In this document: one piece after another, positions 54,197-62,666 of the stretch
How positions within the stretch are numbered: position 1 is the stretch's first letter
Layout: the number at the start of each line of letters is the position of its first letter
Assembly (NCBI RefSeq): GCF_004795835.1
Contig: NZ_CP039249.1
Location: forward strand, 682,001 to 746,000
Reading direction: 5' to 3'
Length of the DNA: 64,000 nucleotides
Source: Sphingomonas sp. PAMC26645
GTDB lineage: Bacteria > Pseudomonadota > Alphaproteobacteria > Sphingomonadales > Sphingomonadaceae
Position numbers and translations under genes: made by a program
Notes under the pieces: model-generated
The model's input: the letters and a program-made list of their open reading frames with translations, nothing else
Told to the model about the DNA's origin: nothing
The model's database searches: none

Positions 54197-55471
54197 GTGC
54201 CCAAGGCCATGATTAGCGACGGCATTCCGGCAACGGATTCGATCAAGGGTCCGCGAGTCGATTATTCGCGCGTTTTCACGCAGGCGATCGACCGGTTGCA
54301 CGCCGAAGGGCGCTACCGCGTGTTCATCGACATTCTCCGCAACAAGGGTGCGTTTCCGAACGCGCGCTGCTTCGCCGGGCATAACGGGCCAAAGCCGATC
54401 ACGGTGTGGTGCTCGAACGATTATCTCGCGATGGGCCAGCACCCGAAGGTGATCGCGGCGATGGAAGAGGCGCTGCACGACGTCGGCGCGGGCTCGGGCG
54501 GCACGCGCAACATCGGCGGCAACACGCATTACCATGTCGACCTGGAAGGCGAACTCGCCGACCTGCATGGCAAGGAAGCGGCGTTGCTGTTCACGAGCGG
54601 GTATGTCTCGAACGAGGCTACGCTGGCGACCTTGGCGAAGGTCTTGCCGGGCTGCATCATCTTTTCCGACGAGCTAAACCATGCGTCGATGATCGCGGGC
54701 ATCCGCAACTCAGGTTGTGAAAAGCGCGTGTTCCGTCATAACGATCTCGCGCATCTCGAAGAGCTTCTCGCGGCCGAAGATCCGGCGGTGCCGAAGCTGA
54801 TCGCGTTCGAGAGCGTGTATTCGATGGAGGGCGACGTCGCGCCGATCTCCGCGGTGTGCGATCTGGCCGACCGGTACAACGCGCTGACCTATTGCGACGA
54901 AGTGCATGCGGTCGGGATGTATGGCGCGCGTGGCGGCGGCATCTCGGAGCGGGACGAGGTCGCGCACCGGATCACGATCCTCGAGGGCACGCTGGGCAAG
55001 GCGTTTGGCGTGATGGGGGGCTATATCGCCGCCGATCGCACGATCGTCGACGTGATCCGCTCGTATGCGCCGGGGTTCATCTTCACGACGTCGCTGTCGC
55101 CGGTGCTGGTCGCGGGCGTGCTGGCGAGCGTGCGGCATCTGAAAAGCTCGAGCGTCGAGCGCGAGGGGCAGCAGGCTTCCGCGGCGATGCTGAAGGCGAT
55201 GTTGAAGGACGCCGGGCTGCCGGTGATGATCGGCGATACGCATATCGTGCCGCTGATGGTCGGCGATCCGGTCAAGGCGAAGAAGATCAGCGACGTGCTG
55301 CTGGCCGAATACGGCGTGTACGTGCAGCCGATCAACTATCCGACCGTGCCGCGCGGTACGGAGCGGCTGCGGTTCACGCCGGGTCCTGCGCATACCGAGG
55401 CGATGATGCGTGAACTGACGGATGCGCTGGTGGAGATCTGGAGCCGGCTGGACTTGCGCAAGGCGGCTTGA
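54197..55471 (+). CDS. hemA: 5-aminolevulinate synthase
   Basis: ALA synthase condenses glycine and succinyl-CoA, the C4 route to heme used by Alphaproteobacteria. The 424 residues show [47 protein letters not shown] and the PLP lysine K268 in [17 protein letters not shown] 54197 has GCGAGGC close upstream; ATG 54209 is an alternative and typical family starts lie about ten residues later. It is the first committed heme enzyme, while hemH lies elsewhere in the window. Confidence 0.96.
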   Translation: MPKAMISDGIPATDSIKGPRVDYSRVFTQAIDRLHAEGRYRVFIDILRNKGAFPNARCFAGHNGPKPITVWCSNDYLAMGQHPKVIAAMEEALHDVGAGSGGTRNIGGNTHYHVDLEGELADLHGKEAALLFTSGYVSNEATLATLAKVLPGCIIFSDELNHASMIAGIRNSGCEKRVFRHNDLAHLEELLAAEDPAVPKLIAFESVYSMEGDVAPISAVCDLADRYNALTYCDEVHAVGMYGARGGGISERDEVAHRITILEGTLGKAFGVMGGYIAADRTIVDVIRSYAPGFIFTTSLSPVLVAGVLASVRHLKSSSVEREGQQASAAMLKAMLKDAGLPVMIGDTHIVPLMVGDPVKAKKISDVLLAEYGVYVQPINYPTVPRGTERLRFTPGPAHTEAMMRELTDALVEIWSRLDLRKAA

Positions 55472-55503
55472 GGCTGGCCCCGCTCACTGCGGGGCAGCGC
55501 TGG

Positions 55504-56067
55504 TCAGTCGATCGTGATCGTGCCGTCGGTGCCCGGCACCTCTAGCGTTTCGCCGAAACCTACCGAATGGAACCGCGTGTAATCGCCTTCCAAGGGGTTG
55601 GCGTAGACATGGACGATGCGCCGAATGCCATCGACTACCCAGTAGTGCGGAATGCGGCCGCGCGCATAGGCGAAGCGCTTCATCGTGGTGTCGCGAGCTA
55701 CCGACGTTTCTGCGACCTCGATCACGAGCAGAAGGTCGTCGGCGATGAGCAGGCGATTGCCTTCCACGGGTTCGCGCAACACGGCCACGTCGCAGCCTAT
55801 TACGGTGGCGTCGTCGAGATCGATGCCAACCCCACCCGTTATCCGCGTCTCCGGTAGCAACCGCGAAAGACGGATGCCGATCTTAACTTGTCGCGCGGCG
55901 TGCCCCGCCAGCGGCAAGTCCATCCGTTCGAGTTTCCCACCGACCAGTTCGATCTTCATGCCGTCGAATGCGCCGGACTCACCCATGCGCAGGAACTCGG
56001 CGGTCGTAAAACGCGCCTTGGCTTGTCGGTCGGGACAGAGACTTCTGGCCGATGAGTTCATGCCCAA
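55504..56067 (-). CDS. Uma2 family (DUF820) endonuclease-like protein
   Basis: A 187-residue protein with the PD-(D/E)XK-like Uma2 fold. KARFTTAEFLRMGESGAFDGMKIELVGGKL, IGCDVAVLREP and DDLLLVIEVAETSVARDTTMKRFAYARGRIPHYWVVD hold the conserved acidic and Lys residues. The family is widespread in cyanobacteria and scattered in proteobacteria, with uncertain biological role. It stands alone, convergent with hemA, and is followed by the DUF3429 gene on the same strand after about 40 nt. Confidence 0.88.
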   Translation of the reverse strand: MGMNSSARSLCPDRQAKARFTTAEFLRMGESGAFDGMKIELVGGKLERMDLPLAGHAARQVKIGIRLSRLLPETRITGGVGIDLDDATVIGCDVAVLREPVEGNRLLIADDLLLVIEVAETSVARDTTMKRFAYARGRIPHYWVVDGIRRIVHVYANPLEGDYTRFHSVGFGETLEVPGTDGTITID

Positions 56068-56109
56068 TTCGTACCACGAACCAGCTGCCCATACGACTCG
56101 CGAGCGGGA

Positions 56110-56574
56110 TTAAAGCGCCGCGGCCAGCATCGTCAGAACGCCCAGGCCGAGCGACAAGGGCATGCGCAGTTTCATCCAGCCGGGCGGCGCGATGCCGGCT
56201 TTGACGAGCGCACGGTCGACGAGCAGCGCGGCGATCAGGCTGATGCCGAGCACGACCAGCGACGGGCCGGGCCAGCGCAGGCCGACCATCCAGGGCCAAG
56301 CGGTGACCAGCGCGATCAGCGATGGCGCGACGCTCGCGAACCAGAGCCAGCGCGGTGGCGAGTCGGTGCGTGCGGCGAGACCCCACCAAAGGCCTCCGAG
56401 GAAGCTCAGGATGATCGCGGCATAGGCGTAGGCGATCGCCAGCGCGGAGAACCGGCTTTGCGGGTCGCCGCTCAGCAGCAGCGCGACCGCTGCGAGTTGC
56501 GGTAGGAGTCCGCTCAGCCCGAGCAGGCGCGCGATCGGCGGGATGCCGCTGGTCGCGGCTTGTCGCACGGGCAT
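56110..56574 (-). CDS. DUF3429 domain membrane protein
   Basis: A 154-residue integral membrane protein with five hydrophobic segments. The AYAYAAIILSFLGGLWWGLA stretch is the most typical part of DUF3429. It starts one base within the anti-sigma factor stop (TGATG), so it is co-translated with the sigma/anti-sigma pair. Function is unknown; its position suggests a membrane role under the same regulon. Confidence 0.8.
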   Translation of the reverse strand: MPVRQAATSGIPPIARLLGLSGLLPQLAAVALLLSGDPQSRFSALAIAYAYAAIILSFLGGLWWGLAARTDSPPRWLWFASVAPSLIALVTAWPWMVGLRWPGPSLVVLGISLIAALLVDRALVKAGIAPPGWMKLRMPLSLGLGVLTMLAAAL

Positions 56575-57284
56575 CAGACGCGGGCGACCACGCCGGTGGC
56601 GACGACCGGACCGGTCGGCAGGCCGGTCGGCGAGCCGCCGAGCGGCTCGACCGAGATCGCCAGCGTCGCGCCGGGGGTTATGCGACCGCGGTCGACGCCC
56701 TTGGGTGCGAGCGAGGTCGGACGGCCGGAGAGCAGGCCAAGCGAATGCGGCACGCCGTCTCCGCCGATCACCCAGAGCTGCGCGACGCGGGCGTCCGGAA
56801 CGCCGGGGCCGGCCGCGACGCGGAGCGCGCCGTTTGCGGGATCGTACACTGCTGCAACCGGCGATTTCGTGTCGCCGAGCATAGCGACGAGTACGCTGGT
56901 CGGCCGCGCGACGGGGATCGGTTGCGAGACGGGCACGGTCGGCTCCGGGCGGATCATGACGAACAGCAACAGCGAAGCGGCGATCGCGCTGGTGACGGCG
57001 GCGAGCGCCGGCCATGCGAAGCGGCTTGTTTGCGTGGAGGCTTGCGTTCCATCGAGACTGGCTTCGATCCGGGCGGCGAGATGCGGCGGCGCGGCGTGTT
57101 CGGGCCAAAGGTCGAACAGGACTGCCAGACGCGACCGCCACCATTCGACCTGTGCGGCGAAACCGGGCTCGGCGAGCACGCGGCGCAGCGTTGCACCACG
57201 CTCTTCGCCTTCGAGCAGGCCAAGCGCGAGTTCGGCGGCGGCAACGTCCTCGGGCACGCCGGTATCGGTGGTCGGATCAACCAT
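56574..57284 (-). CDS. Anti-sigma factor, RskA/ChrR-like
   Basis: A 236-residue membrane protein. The N-terminal region (LALGLLEGEERGATLRRVLAEPGFAAQVEWWRSRLAVLF) is the sigma-binding domain, one transmembrane helix lies near residues 93-109 (LAAVTSAIAASLLLFVM), and the periplasmic C-terminal half (AVYDPANGALRVAAGPGVPDARVAQLWVIGGDGVPHSLGLL) matches the RskA domain. It overlaps the sigma factor stop by 8 nt. It probably holds the sigma factor inactive at the membrane until signal. Confidence 0.9.
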   Translation of the reverse strand: MVDPTTDTGVPEDVAAAELALGLLEGEERGATLRRVLAEPGFAAQVEWWRSRLAVLFDLWPEHAAPPHLAARIEASLDGTQASTQTSRFAWPALAAVTSAIAASLLLFVMIRPEPTVPVSQPIPVARPTSVLVAMLGDTKSPVAAVYDPANGALRVAAGPGVPDARVAQLWVIGGDGVPHSLGLLSGRPTSLAPKGVDRGRITPGATLAISVEPLGGSPTGLPTGPVVATGVVARV

Positions 57285-57846
57285 CGAGGCAATCCTTCAA
57301 GCGGGCGAGGCCACGGCGGACCCAGCTCTTCATCGTGCCCAGCGGCACGGCCCGCTTGATCGCGAGTTCGGCGTAGGTGATGCCGTCGAAGAACGCGGTG
57401 CGGATCGCGTCGCGCTGTTGCGGTTCGAGGCCGTTCAGGCACTCGATCAATTCGCGCGACGATTCGCTCGCCAGCATCCCCGCTTCGGCACCCTCGCCGG
57501 GATCGGCGACGTCGGGTGCATCATCGAGTGGGCTCGTGCGACGGACACTCTGCGCGCGCTGCCAGTCGATGGCGCGGTTGCGCGCGATCGTCGCCAACCA
57601 GGTTATCGGGCTCGCGCGACCGGGTTCCCAGGCACCGGCGCGTTTCCAGATCGTGAGATAGACCTCGTGCAGCACATCCTCCGCGGCTTGGGCGTTGCCA
57701 CAGATACGGTGGGTGATCCCGAAAAGCTTCGCGCTGGTCAGCGTATAGAGTTCGCGAAACGCGTCGCGGTCCTCTTGGCCGGTCCGCAGCAGCACTTCGG
57801 AAAGGTGCGCGCGGGCGGCGTCGGCGTTGGCATGTGCGATAGTCAC
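57277..57846 (-). CDS. Sigma-70 family (ECF, SigK-like) RNA polymerase sigma factor
   Basis: A 189-residue sigma factor with regions 2 (DRDAFRELYTLTSAKLFGITHRICGNAQAAEDVLHEVYLTIWKRAGAW) and 4 (LNGLEPQQRDAIRTAFFDGITYAELAIKRAVPLGTMKSWVRRGLARLKDCLDG). It is followed by its presumed anti-sigma factor with an 8-nt overlap. Typical pairs respond to envelope or oxidative stress and autoregulate. The promoter recognised could not be seen. Confidence 0.92.
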   Translation of the reverse strand: MTIAHANADAARAHLSEVLLRTGQEDRDAFRELYTLTSAKLFGITHRICGNAQAAEDVLHEVYLTIWKRAGAWEPGRASPITWLATIARNRAIDWQRAQSVRRTSPLDDAPDVADPGEGAEAGMLASESSRELIECLNGLEPQQRDAIRTAFFDGITYAELAIKRAVPLGTMKSWVRRGLARLKDCLDG

Positions 57847-57856
57847 GGGCGGGAAC

Positions 57857-58282
57857 CTAGCGGCTAAGTCCGTCGCGGCAATAGCCTTCGCCGGGCTTCA
57901 CGGTGAGGCAGTCGGTTTTGCCGGCGAGGTACTTTAGCCCGGTCGCGTCGCCGTTGGTGGGGCGCAGCGTTTCGCGGACGCCACCGCGATCGAACGCTAT
58001 CGTGTCGCCGCTCGCGATGCCGTCGAACTTACCCTTGTTGTCGAGGTCCCATTGCATAGTCAGTGTGTAGTGGCCGACGGTGGCGGTCGGGGCAACGTCG
58101 AGGACCATGCCTTCGACGCCGATCCAGCGACCGGTGTAGTCGGGCGCCGGTTTAGGCTTGGGAGCGGCGACCTTGCGTTCGACCGATCCGGCGGAGGTCA
58201 TGTTTCCGTCGTTGCTGGTCTCGGGGGCCGGGCCGGAACACGCGGTCAGCGCGGCGGCGGCAAGCAGGGTGAGGGCCTTCAT
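57857..58282 (-). CDS. Putative lipoprotein, hypothetical
   Basis: A 141-residue protein with lipobox ALTAC (Cys15), a Pro/Lys-rich linker and a small beta-rich domain (YTGRWIGVEGMVLDVAPTATVGHYTLTMQWDL). ATG 58282 has AAGGAGA seven nt upstream. It lies 10 nt before the sigma factor gene, on the same strand, so it may be part of the same transcript. The domain resembles small lipocalin-like lipoproteins, but no family could be assigned. Confidence 0.75.
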   Translation of the reverse strand: MKALTLLAAAALTACSGPAPETSNDGNMTSAGSVERKVAAPKPKPAPDYTGRWIGVEGMVLDVAPTATVGHYTLTMQWDLDNKGKFDGIASGDTIAFDRGGVRETLRPTNGDATGLKYLAGKTDCLTVKPGEGYCRDGLSR

Positions 58283-58428
58283 GAATGTCTCCTTCACGGT
58301 CTCGTTCGACGTCATTCCCGACCTTAACGCGCCATCCTGACGAAAGCGCCCGCGAACAGGTGTGGCAAATTCCGGCTCGGGGGGGTAGGGGGCTGGGCAC
58401 TCGATCTCCCGTCACAGGAATACGCCAG

Positions 58429-58863
58429 GTGCGCATCGCCATCGCGTCCGATCACGCCGCCGTTTCGTTGAAAGCGGTGCTTGCCACGTGGCTGCGCGAG
58501 GCGGGGCATGACGTGCTCGATCTCGGGCCTGAGGGTACCGACAGCGTCGATTATCCTGACTATGGGTTCAAGCTTGCGTCAGCGATCGCCGATGGTAGCG
58601 CCGAGCGCGGCATCGCGCTGTGCGGCTCCGGGATCGGCATCTCGATCGCCGCCAATCGAAACCCGGCCTGCCGCTGCGCGCTCGTGTCCGAACCGCTGTC
58701 GGCGAGCCTTGCCCGCGTGCATAACGACGCCAACGCCATCGCGATGGGCGCCCGCCTGATCGGCGAGGAAATGGCCAAGGCGTGCGTCGAAGCTTTCCTG
58801 TCCGCCGATTTCGCCGGCGGCCGTCATCAACTCCGTGTCGACAAGTTAAAGGTCCCCGCATGA
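58429..58863 (+). CDS. rpiB: Ribose 5-phosphate isomerase B
   Basis: A 144-residue LacA/RpiB-type isomerase of the non-oxidative pentose phosphate pathway. [13 protein letters not shown], Cys65 in [16 protein letters not shown] and [15 protein letters not shown] are the usual active-site residues. The start is GTG 58429 with AGGA upstream; the in-frame codons above it lack coding character. It overlaps glyA by ATGA, starting a run rpiB-glyA-small ORF-nrdR. Confidence 0.94.
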   Translation: MRIAIASDHAAVSLKAVLATWLREAGHDVLDLGPEGTDSVDYPDYGFKLASAIADGSAERGIALCGSGIGISIAANRNPACRCALVSEPLSASLARVHNDANAIAMGARLIGEEMAKACVEAFLSADFAGGRHQLRVDKLKVPA

Positions 58864-60170
58864 GCACTCAGCCCCGCGAACTCCACGACGTCCAGCCCGA
58901 CGGCTTTTTCACGCGCGGCCTCGCCGATGCGGACGCTGCCGTATTCGCCGGCGTCGCCGCCGAACTGGAACGCGAGCGGACGCAGATCGAGCTGATCGCG
59001 TCGGAGAACATCGTCTCGAAGGCCGTGCTCGAGGCGCAGGGGTCGGTGTTCACGAACAAGTACGCCGAGGGCTATCCGGGCAAGCGCTATTACCAGGGCT
59101 GCGCGCCGTCGGACACGGTCGAGACGCTCGCGATCGAGCGCGCCAAGCAGATCTTCGGCTGCGGGTTCGTCAACGTGCAGCCGCATTCGGGCGCGCAGGC
59201 GAATGGCGCGGTGATGCTGGCGCTGGTCAAGCCGGGCGACACGATCCTCGGCATGAGCCTCGATGCGGGCGGTCACCTGACGCATGGCGCGAAGCCGGCG
59301 ATGTCGGGCAAGTGGTTCAACGCGGTCCAGTACGGCGTGGATGCGACCACGCATCTGATCGACTACGACCAGGTCGAGGCGCTGGCGGTCGAGCATCAGC
59401 CGAAACTGATCATCGCGGGTGGCTCGGCCTACCCACGCGTCATCGACTTCGCCAAGTTCCGCGCGATCGCGGACAAGGTCGGTGCGTATTTCATGGTCGA
59501 CATGGCGCATTTCGCCGGGATCGTCGCAGCCGGGCTGCACCCGACGCCGTTCGGCCACGCGCATGTCGTAACGACCACCACGCACAAGACGCTGCGTGGG
59601 CCGCGCGGTGGCATGATCATGACCAATGACGAGGCGATCGCGAAGAAGATCAACTCGGCGGTGTTCCCGGGTCTGCAGGGCGGGCCGCTGATGCACGTGA
59701 TCGCGGCGAAGGCGGTCGCGTTCGGCGAAGCGCTTCAGCCCGACTTCAAGAGCTATATCGCCGCGGTCGTCGAGAATGCGAAGGTGCTGGCGGCGACGCT
59801 CAAGGAGCGTGGGTCGGACGTCGTCTCGGGCGGTACCGACACGCATCTCGCGCTGATCGACCTTACGCCACTGGGGATCACCGGGCGCGATGCGGACGAG
59901 GCGCTGGAGCGTGCGGGGATCACCTGCAACAAGAACGGAATCCCCAACGATCCTTTGCCGCCGGTCAAGACCAGCGGCATCCGCGTCGGTTCGCCAGCGG
60001 GTACGACGCGTGGCTTCGGCCCGGCGGAGTTCCGCGAGATCGGCAACATGGTCGCCGACGTGCTGGACGGCCTCGCGAAAAAGGGCGAGCATGGGGACCC
60101 GGAAGTCGAGGCGGACGTTCGGACCCGCGTGCGGGCTCTGTGTGCGCGCTTCCCGATCTATCAAGGATAA
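58860..60170 (+). CDS. glyA: Serine hydroxymethyltransferase
   Basis: A 436-residue PLP enzyme converting serine and tetrahydrofolate to glycine and methylene-[45 protein letters not shown] and the Schiff-base K243 in [14 protein letters not shown] are conserved. The start overlaps the rpiB stop. It supplies one-carbon units for nucleotide synthesis, in keeping with the downstream nrdR regulator of ribonucleotide reductase. Confidence 0.97.
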   Translation: MSTQPRELHDVQPDGFFTRGLADADAAVFAGVAAELERERTQIELIASENIVSKAVLEAQGSVFTNKYAEGYPGKRYYQGCAPSDTVETLAIERAKQIFGCGFVNVQPHSGAQANGAVMLALVKPGDTILGMSLDAGGHLTHGAKPAMSGKWFNAVQYGVDATTHLIDYDQVEALAVEHQPKLIIAGGSAYPRVIDFAKFRAIADKVGAYFMVDMAHFAGIVAAGLHPTPFGHAHVVTTTTHKTLRGPRGGMIMTNDEAIAKKINSAVFPGLQGGPLMHVIAAKAVAFGEALQPDFKSYIAAVVENAKVLAATLKERGSDVVSGGTDTHLALIDLTPLGITGRDADEALERAGITCNKNGIPNDPLPPVKTSGIRVGSPAGTTRGFGPAEFREIGNMVADVLDGLAKKGEHGDPEVEADVRTRVRALCARFPIYQG

Positions 60171-60175
60171 ACAGC

Positions 60176-60355
60176 ATGTCGAAGTTCGACGACGTCCAGA
60201 ACGACATCAAGGCGACCCCCGGCCTCGGCAAGAGCATGGCCAAGTGGAGCGCACTCGGCGCGGTCGTGGCGATCCCGGTGCCGATCGTCGGCCCGATCTT
60301 CGGCGCACTCGCAGGCGCGGGCTACGCGTACTACAAGGGCAAGAAGAAGGTCTGA
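60176..60355 (+). CDS. Small hypothetical protein, glycine-zipper-like
   Basis: A 59-residue protein (MSKFDDVQNDIKATPGLGKS...). An amphipathic N-terminus is followed by a hydrophobic segment (WSALGAVVAIPVPIVGPIFGALAGAGYAYYKGKKKV) with GxxxG-type glycines and a Lys-rich end, which suggests a membrane or membrane-peripheral protein. It starts 6 nt after glyA and its stop abuts the nrdR ATG, so translation is probably coupled. Not assigned to a named family here. Confidence 0.75.
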   Translation: MSKFDDVQNDIKATPGLGKSMAKWSALGAVVAIPVPIVGPIFGALAGAGYAYYKGKKKV

Positions 60356-60820
60356 ATGCGCTGCCCCTTCTGCGGACATGAAGATAGCCAGGTAAAGGAC
60401 AGCCGCCCCACCGAAGACGGGGCGGCGATCCGACGCCGGCGCCAGTGCGAAGGGTGCGCGGCGCGTTTCACGACGTTCGAACGGATCCAGCTGCGTGAGC
60501 TGTTCGTGTTGAAGAGCGAGGGCAGACGTGAGCCGTTCGATCGCGAGAAGCTACTCAGGTCGTTGTCGATCGCGACGCGGAAGCGGGCGATCGAGGCGGG
60601 GCGGATCGAGAAGCTGGTGAGTGGTATCCAGCGTCGGCTGGAAACATTGGGCGAGAACGACGTCACGTCGAAGCGGATCGGCGAGATGGTGATGGACGGG
60701 CTCAAGGAGCTCGATTCCGTGGCGTATATCCGGTTTGCTAGTGTGTACCGGGATTTCAGCGAGGCCAAGGACTTTGAGGCTTTTGCCGGGAGTGTGGAGG
60801 AGGTTGGGCGAGCGGAGTGA
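60356..60820 (+). CDS. nrdR: Transcriptional repressor NrdR
   Basis: A 154-residue zinc-ribbon/ATP-cone regulator that represses ribonucleotide reductase genes in response to nucleotides. The ribbon is [17 protein letters not shown]...[18 protein letters not shown], followed by the ATP cone ([29 protein letters not shown]). ATG 60356 follows directly after the stop of the small upstream gene. It belongs to the glyA-linked transcript, an arrangement common in Alphaproteobacteria. No NrdR box was spotted in the window. Confidence 0.96.
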   Translation: MRCPFCGHEDSQVKDSRPTEDGAAIRRRRQCEGCAARFTTFERIQLRELFVLKSEGRREPFDREKLLRSLSIATRKRAIEAGRIEKLVSGIQRRLETLGENDVTSKRIGEMVMDGLKELDSVAYIRFASVYRDFSEAKDFEAFAGSVEEVGRAE

Positions 60821-60837
60821 CCTGCTCCCTTACCAGT

Positions 60838-60888
60838 CCTTCGATACGCGCTCTCGACTTCGCTCAATCGCTACTCGGGACGAACGGT
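60838..60888. repeat. Family E repeat, copy 1
   Basis: CCTTCGATACGCGCTCTCGA, then CTTCGCTCAATCG, then CTACTCGGGACGAACGG. It is the forward member of an inverted pair with copy 2; the outer parts TTCGATACGC and CGGGACGAACGG match the other copies while the middle differs. Confidence 0.85.
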
Positions 60889-60991
60889 TTGGGGGAGTGG
60901 ATTAGGGGCAGTGGATTGGAGTGGGGCCCCATCCTCATCGGCGCATTCGTGCCCTCACACCCCATGTAAAATAAGGCCCGCCACCCCCCAT

Positions 60992-61041
60992 TCCGTTCGT
61001 CCCGAGTAGACGTCGAGCTTGTCGAGACGGCGTATCGAGGG
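60992..61041. repeat. Family E repeat, copy 2 (inverted)
   Basis: CCGTTCGTCCCGAGTAGACG plus TCGAGCTTGTCGAGACGGCGTATCGAGGG, the reverse complement of the family E unit and nearly identical to copy 3 within the downstream gene. It ends 13 nt before the GIY-YIG start. Confidence 0.88.
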
Positions 61042-61054
61042 ATAAGCGCCACCT

Positions 61055-62179
61055 ATGACATTCTGGGCCTATGTGGTGCGCTGCGCCGACGACAGTTATT
61101 ATACCGGACATACCGACGATCTGGAGCGACGGGTCGGCCAGCATAATCTCGGCGAAATCCCGGGATACACGCAGACGCGACGCCCGGTGACGCTGATGTG
61201 GAGCCAGGAATTCCCCTCACGGCAGGAAGCGCTCGCAGCGCAGTTCCAGGTGAAGGATTGGTCGCGGAAGAAGAAGGAAGCGCTGTTCCGCGATGACTGG
61301 GCGGCAGTGTCGGCGGCGGCGCGGAAGCCTGAGCATTCCGAACCTATCCCTCGATACGAGGTCTCGACAAGCTCGACCTCTACTCGGGACGAACGGGATG
61401 GGGAGGGCGAGCAGGCTGGTATGGGCGAGGAAGCGACGGTCGGTGTCTCGACCCCACCCCCCGTCATAATCCTCGTCCGCCCCCAACTCGGCGAGAACAT
61501 CGGCAAGGCGGCGCGCGCCATGCTGAACTTCGGCCTCAACGAAATGCGGCTAGTCTCCCCCAGAGACGGCTGGCCCAACCCCTCCGCCGGCCCGGCCGCC
61601 AGCGGTGCCGACATCGTGCTGCAAAACGCGAAGGTCTACGACAGCGTCGCCGCAGCCACCGCCGATTGCGCGCAGGTGTTTGCGACGACGGTGCGGAAAC
61701 GTGGTGTGACCAAGCCTGTCGTGACCCCGGAGCAGGCGTCAACCGAGATCCACGCCGCCCCCGGTCGCTCCGCCATCCTGTTCGGGCCCGAGCGCTCCGG
61801 CCTCGAAACCGACGACGTCGCGGTCGCGCGGACGATCATCACGGTGCCGATCAACCCGGAATTCGGCTCACTCAACCTCGCCCAGGCGGTGATCCTGGTC
61901 GCATATGAATGGTCGAAGGGCTTAACCGCCGAGCGCGAGCTGTCGCAGCCGTCGATCAACCCGATCATGCCGCCCGCACCGCAGGAAGAGCTCGACGGGA
62001 TGATCGGGCAGCTCGACGCGATGCTGATGGGGGCGGGGTTCTTCCATCTGCCCGACAAGATGCAGTCGACGCGGCGGACTCTCCGCACGCTGTTGACGAA
62101 GCCGGGCTGGTCGAGCCAGGAGATCCGAACTCTCCGCGGCGTGCTGTCGTCGCTGGCGGGGAAGAGGCCGCGGGGCTAG
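61055..62179 (+). CDS. GIY-YIG nuclease domain fused in frame to TrmJ-type tRNA methyltransferase
   Basis: A 374-residue open frame. Residues 1-90 are a complete GIY-YIG domain (FWAYVVRCADDSYYTGHTDDLERRV, WSQEFPSRQEALAAQFQVKDWSRKKK). Residues 133-374 are a SpoU/TrmJ RNA 2'-O-methyltransferase (ILVRPQLGENIGKAARAMLNFGL, ILFGPERSGLETDD, PINPEFGSLNLAQAVILVAYEW). The linker, residues 99-115, is encoded by a family E repeat. ATG 61421 (MGEEATVGV) could start a separate TrmJ, so either a fusion or two overlapping products may exist. TrmJ methylates position 32 of tRNAs. Confidence 0.85.
   Translation: MTFWAYVVRCADDSYYTGHTDDLERRVGQHNLGEIPGYTQTRRPVTLMWSQEFPSRQEALAAQFQVKDWSRKKKEALFRDDWAAVSAAARKPEHSEPIPRYEVSTSSTSTRDERDGEGEQAGMGEEATVGVSTPPPVIILVRPQLGENIGKAARAMLNFGLNEMRLVSPRDGWPNPSAGPAASGADIVLQNAKVYDSVAAATADCAQVFATTVRKRGVTKPVVTPEQASTEIHAAPGRSAILFGPERSGLETDDVAVARTIITVPINPEFGSLNLAQAVILVAYEWSKGLTAERELSQPSINPIMPPAPQEELDGMIGQLDAMLMGAGFFHLPDKMQSTRRTLRTLLTKPGWSSQEIRTLRGVLSSLAGKRPRG
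61347..61396. repeat. Family E repeat, copy 3, inside a coding frame
   Basis: TCCCTCGATACGAGGTCTCG plus ACAAGCTCGACCTCTACTCGGGACGAACGG. It matches copy 2 except for a few bases, including paired changes that keep the inner stem GAGGTC/GACCTC. It is read in frame between two protein domains. Confidence 0.9.
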
Positions 62180-62475
62180 CGCCGGTCGAAGGCGGCGAGT
62201 TCGTAGGCGATCGAGGCTTCGACCAGGCGTTCCCACAGATCCGCGACCACGGCCTCCGGAACGCCCAGTCTCACTGCCTCGGCCCGCGCGTTGTCGATCA
62301 CCTGTGTCTTCCGATCCTCGTCGCGGACGTGCCCACGCTCCGGCTTGATGCGCGCGGCTGCGTCCATGTAGGCGAAGCGCCTGGCGAGCAGCGCGACCAC
62401 GTCGCGGTCGAGCGCGTCGACGCCTGCGCGGACCTCGGTCATGGTGGTGCAATCGGGGCCGGGGAGAATGGTCAT
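62176..62475 (-). CDS. Chorismate mutase (AroQ class)
   Basis: A 99-residue all-helical protein. [79 protein letters not shown] contains the Arg, Lys and Glu pattern of AroQ/PchB-like monofunctional enzymes that convert chorismate to prephenate. ATG 62475 or 62442 may be the start. Its 3' end overlaps the TrmJ fusion stop by 4 nt (convergent). An isochorismate-pyruvate lyase role is possible but not supported by neighbours. Confidence 0.85.
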   Translation of the reverse strand: MTILPGPDCTTMTEVRAGVDALDRDVVALLARRFAYMDAAARIKPERGHVRDEDRKTQVIDNARAEAVRLGVPEAVVADLWERLVEASIAYELAAFDRR

Positions 62476-62513
62476 GCGCCGTCTCTTGCCGAGACCCATC
62501 CGGCCTGTCCAGC

Positions 62514-62542
62514 TTGACTCTGGACCGCCCCCCGTCTAGGCG
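62514..62542 (+). promoter_or_regulatory. Promoter candidate upstream of rpsD
   Basis: TTGACT (62514-62519), a 17-nt spacer and TAGGCG (62537-62542) lie 125 nt before the rpsD ATG. The -35 box is good, the -10 box poor. Confidence 0.3.
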
Positions 62543-62633
62543 CCCGCCTTCGCAATGGCCCTGCACCCCGGTGAAGCGGTGGCCCTGCCCTGTCTGGACA
62601 TCCGTCTCGTACAGCCAGCAGAGCGATACCGGG

Positions 62634-62645
62634 AACAACGTTGTT
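62634..62645. promoter_or_regulatory. Short perfect palindrome in the rpsD leader
   Basis: AACAACGTTGTT is a 12-bp palindrome 21 nt before the rpsD ATG, just upstream of its AAGGA ribosome site. It could form a small hairpin or be a protein site in a leader that may be subject to S4 autoregulation; this is speculative. Confidence 0.3.
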
Positions 62646-62666
62646 AGCATTTGCCAAGGACTTACT

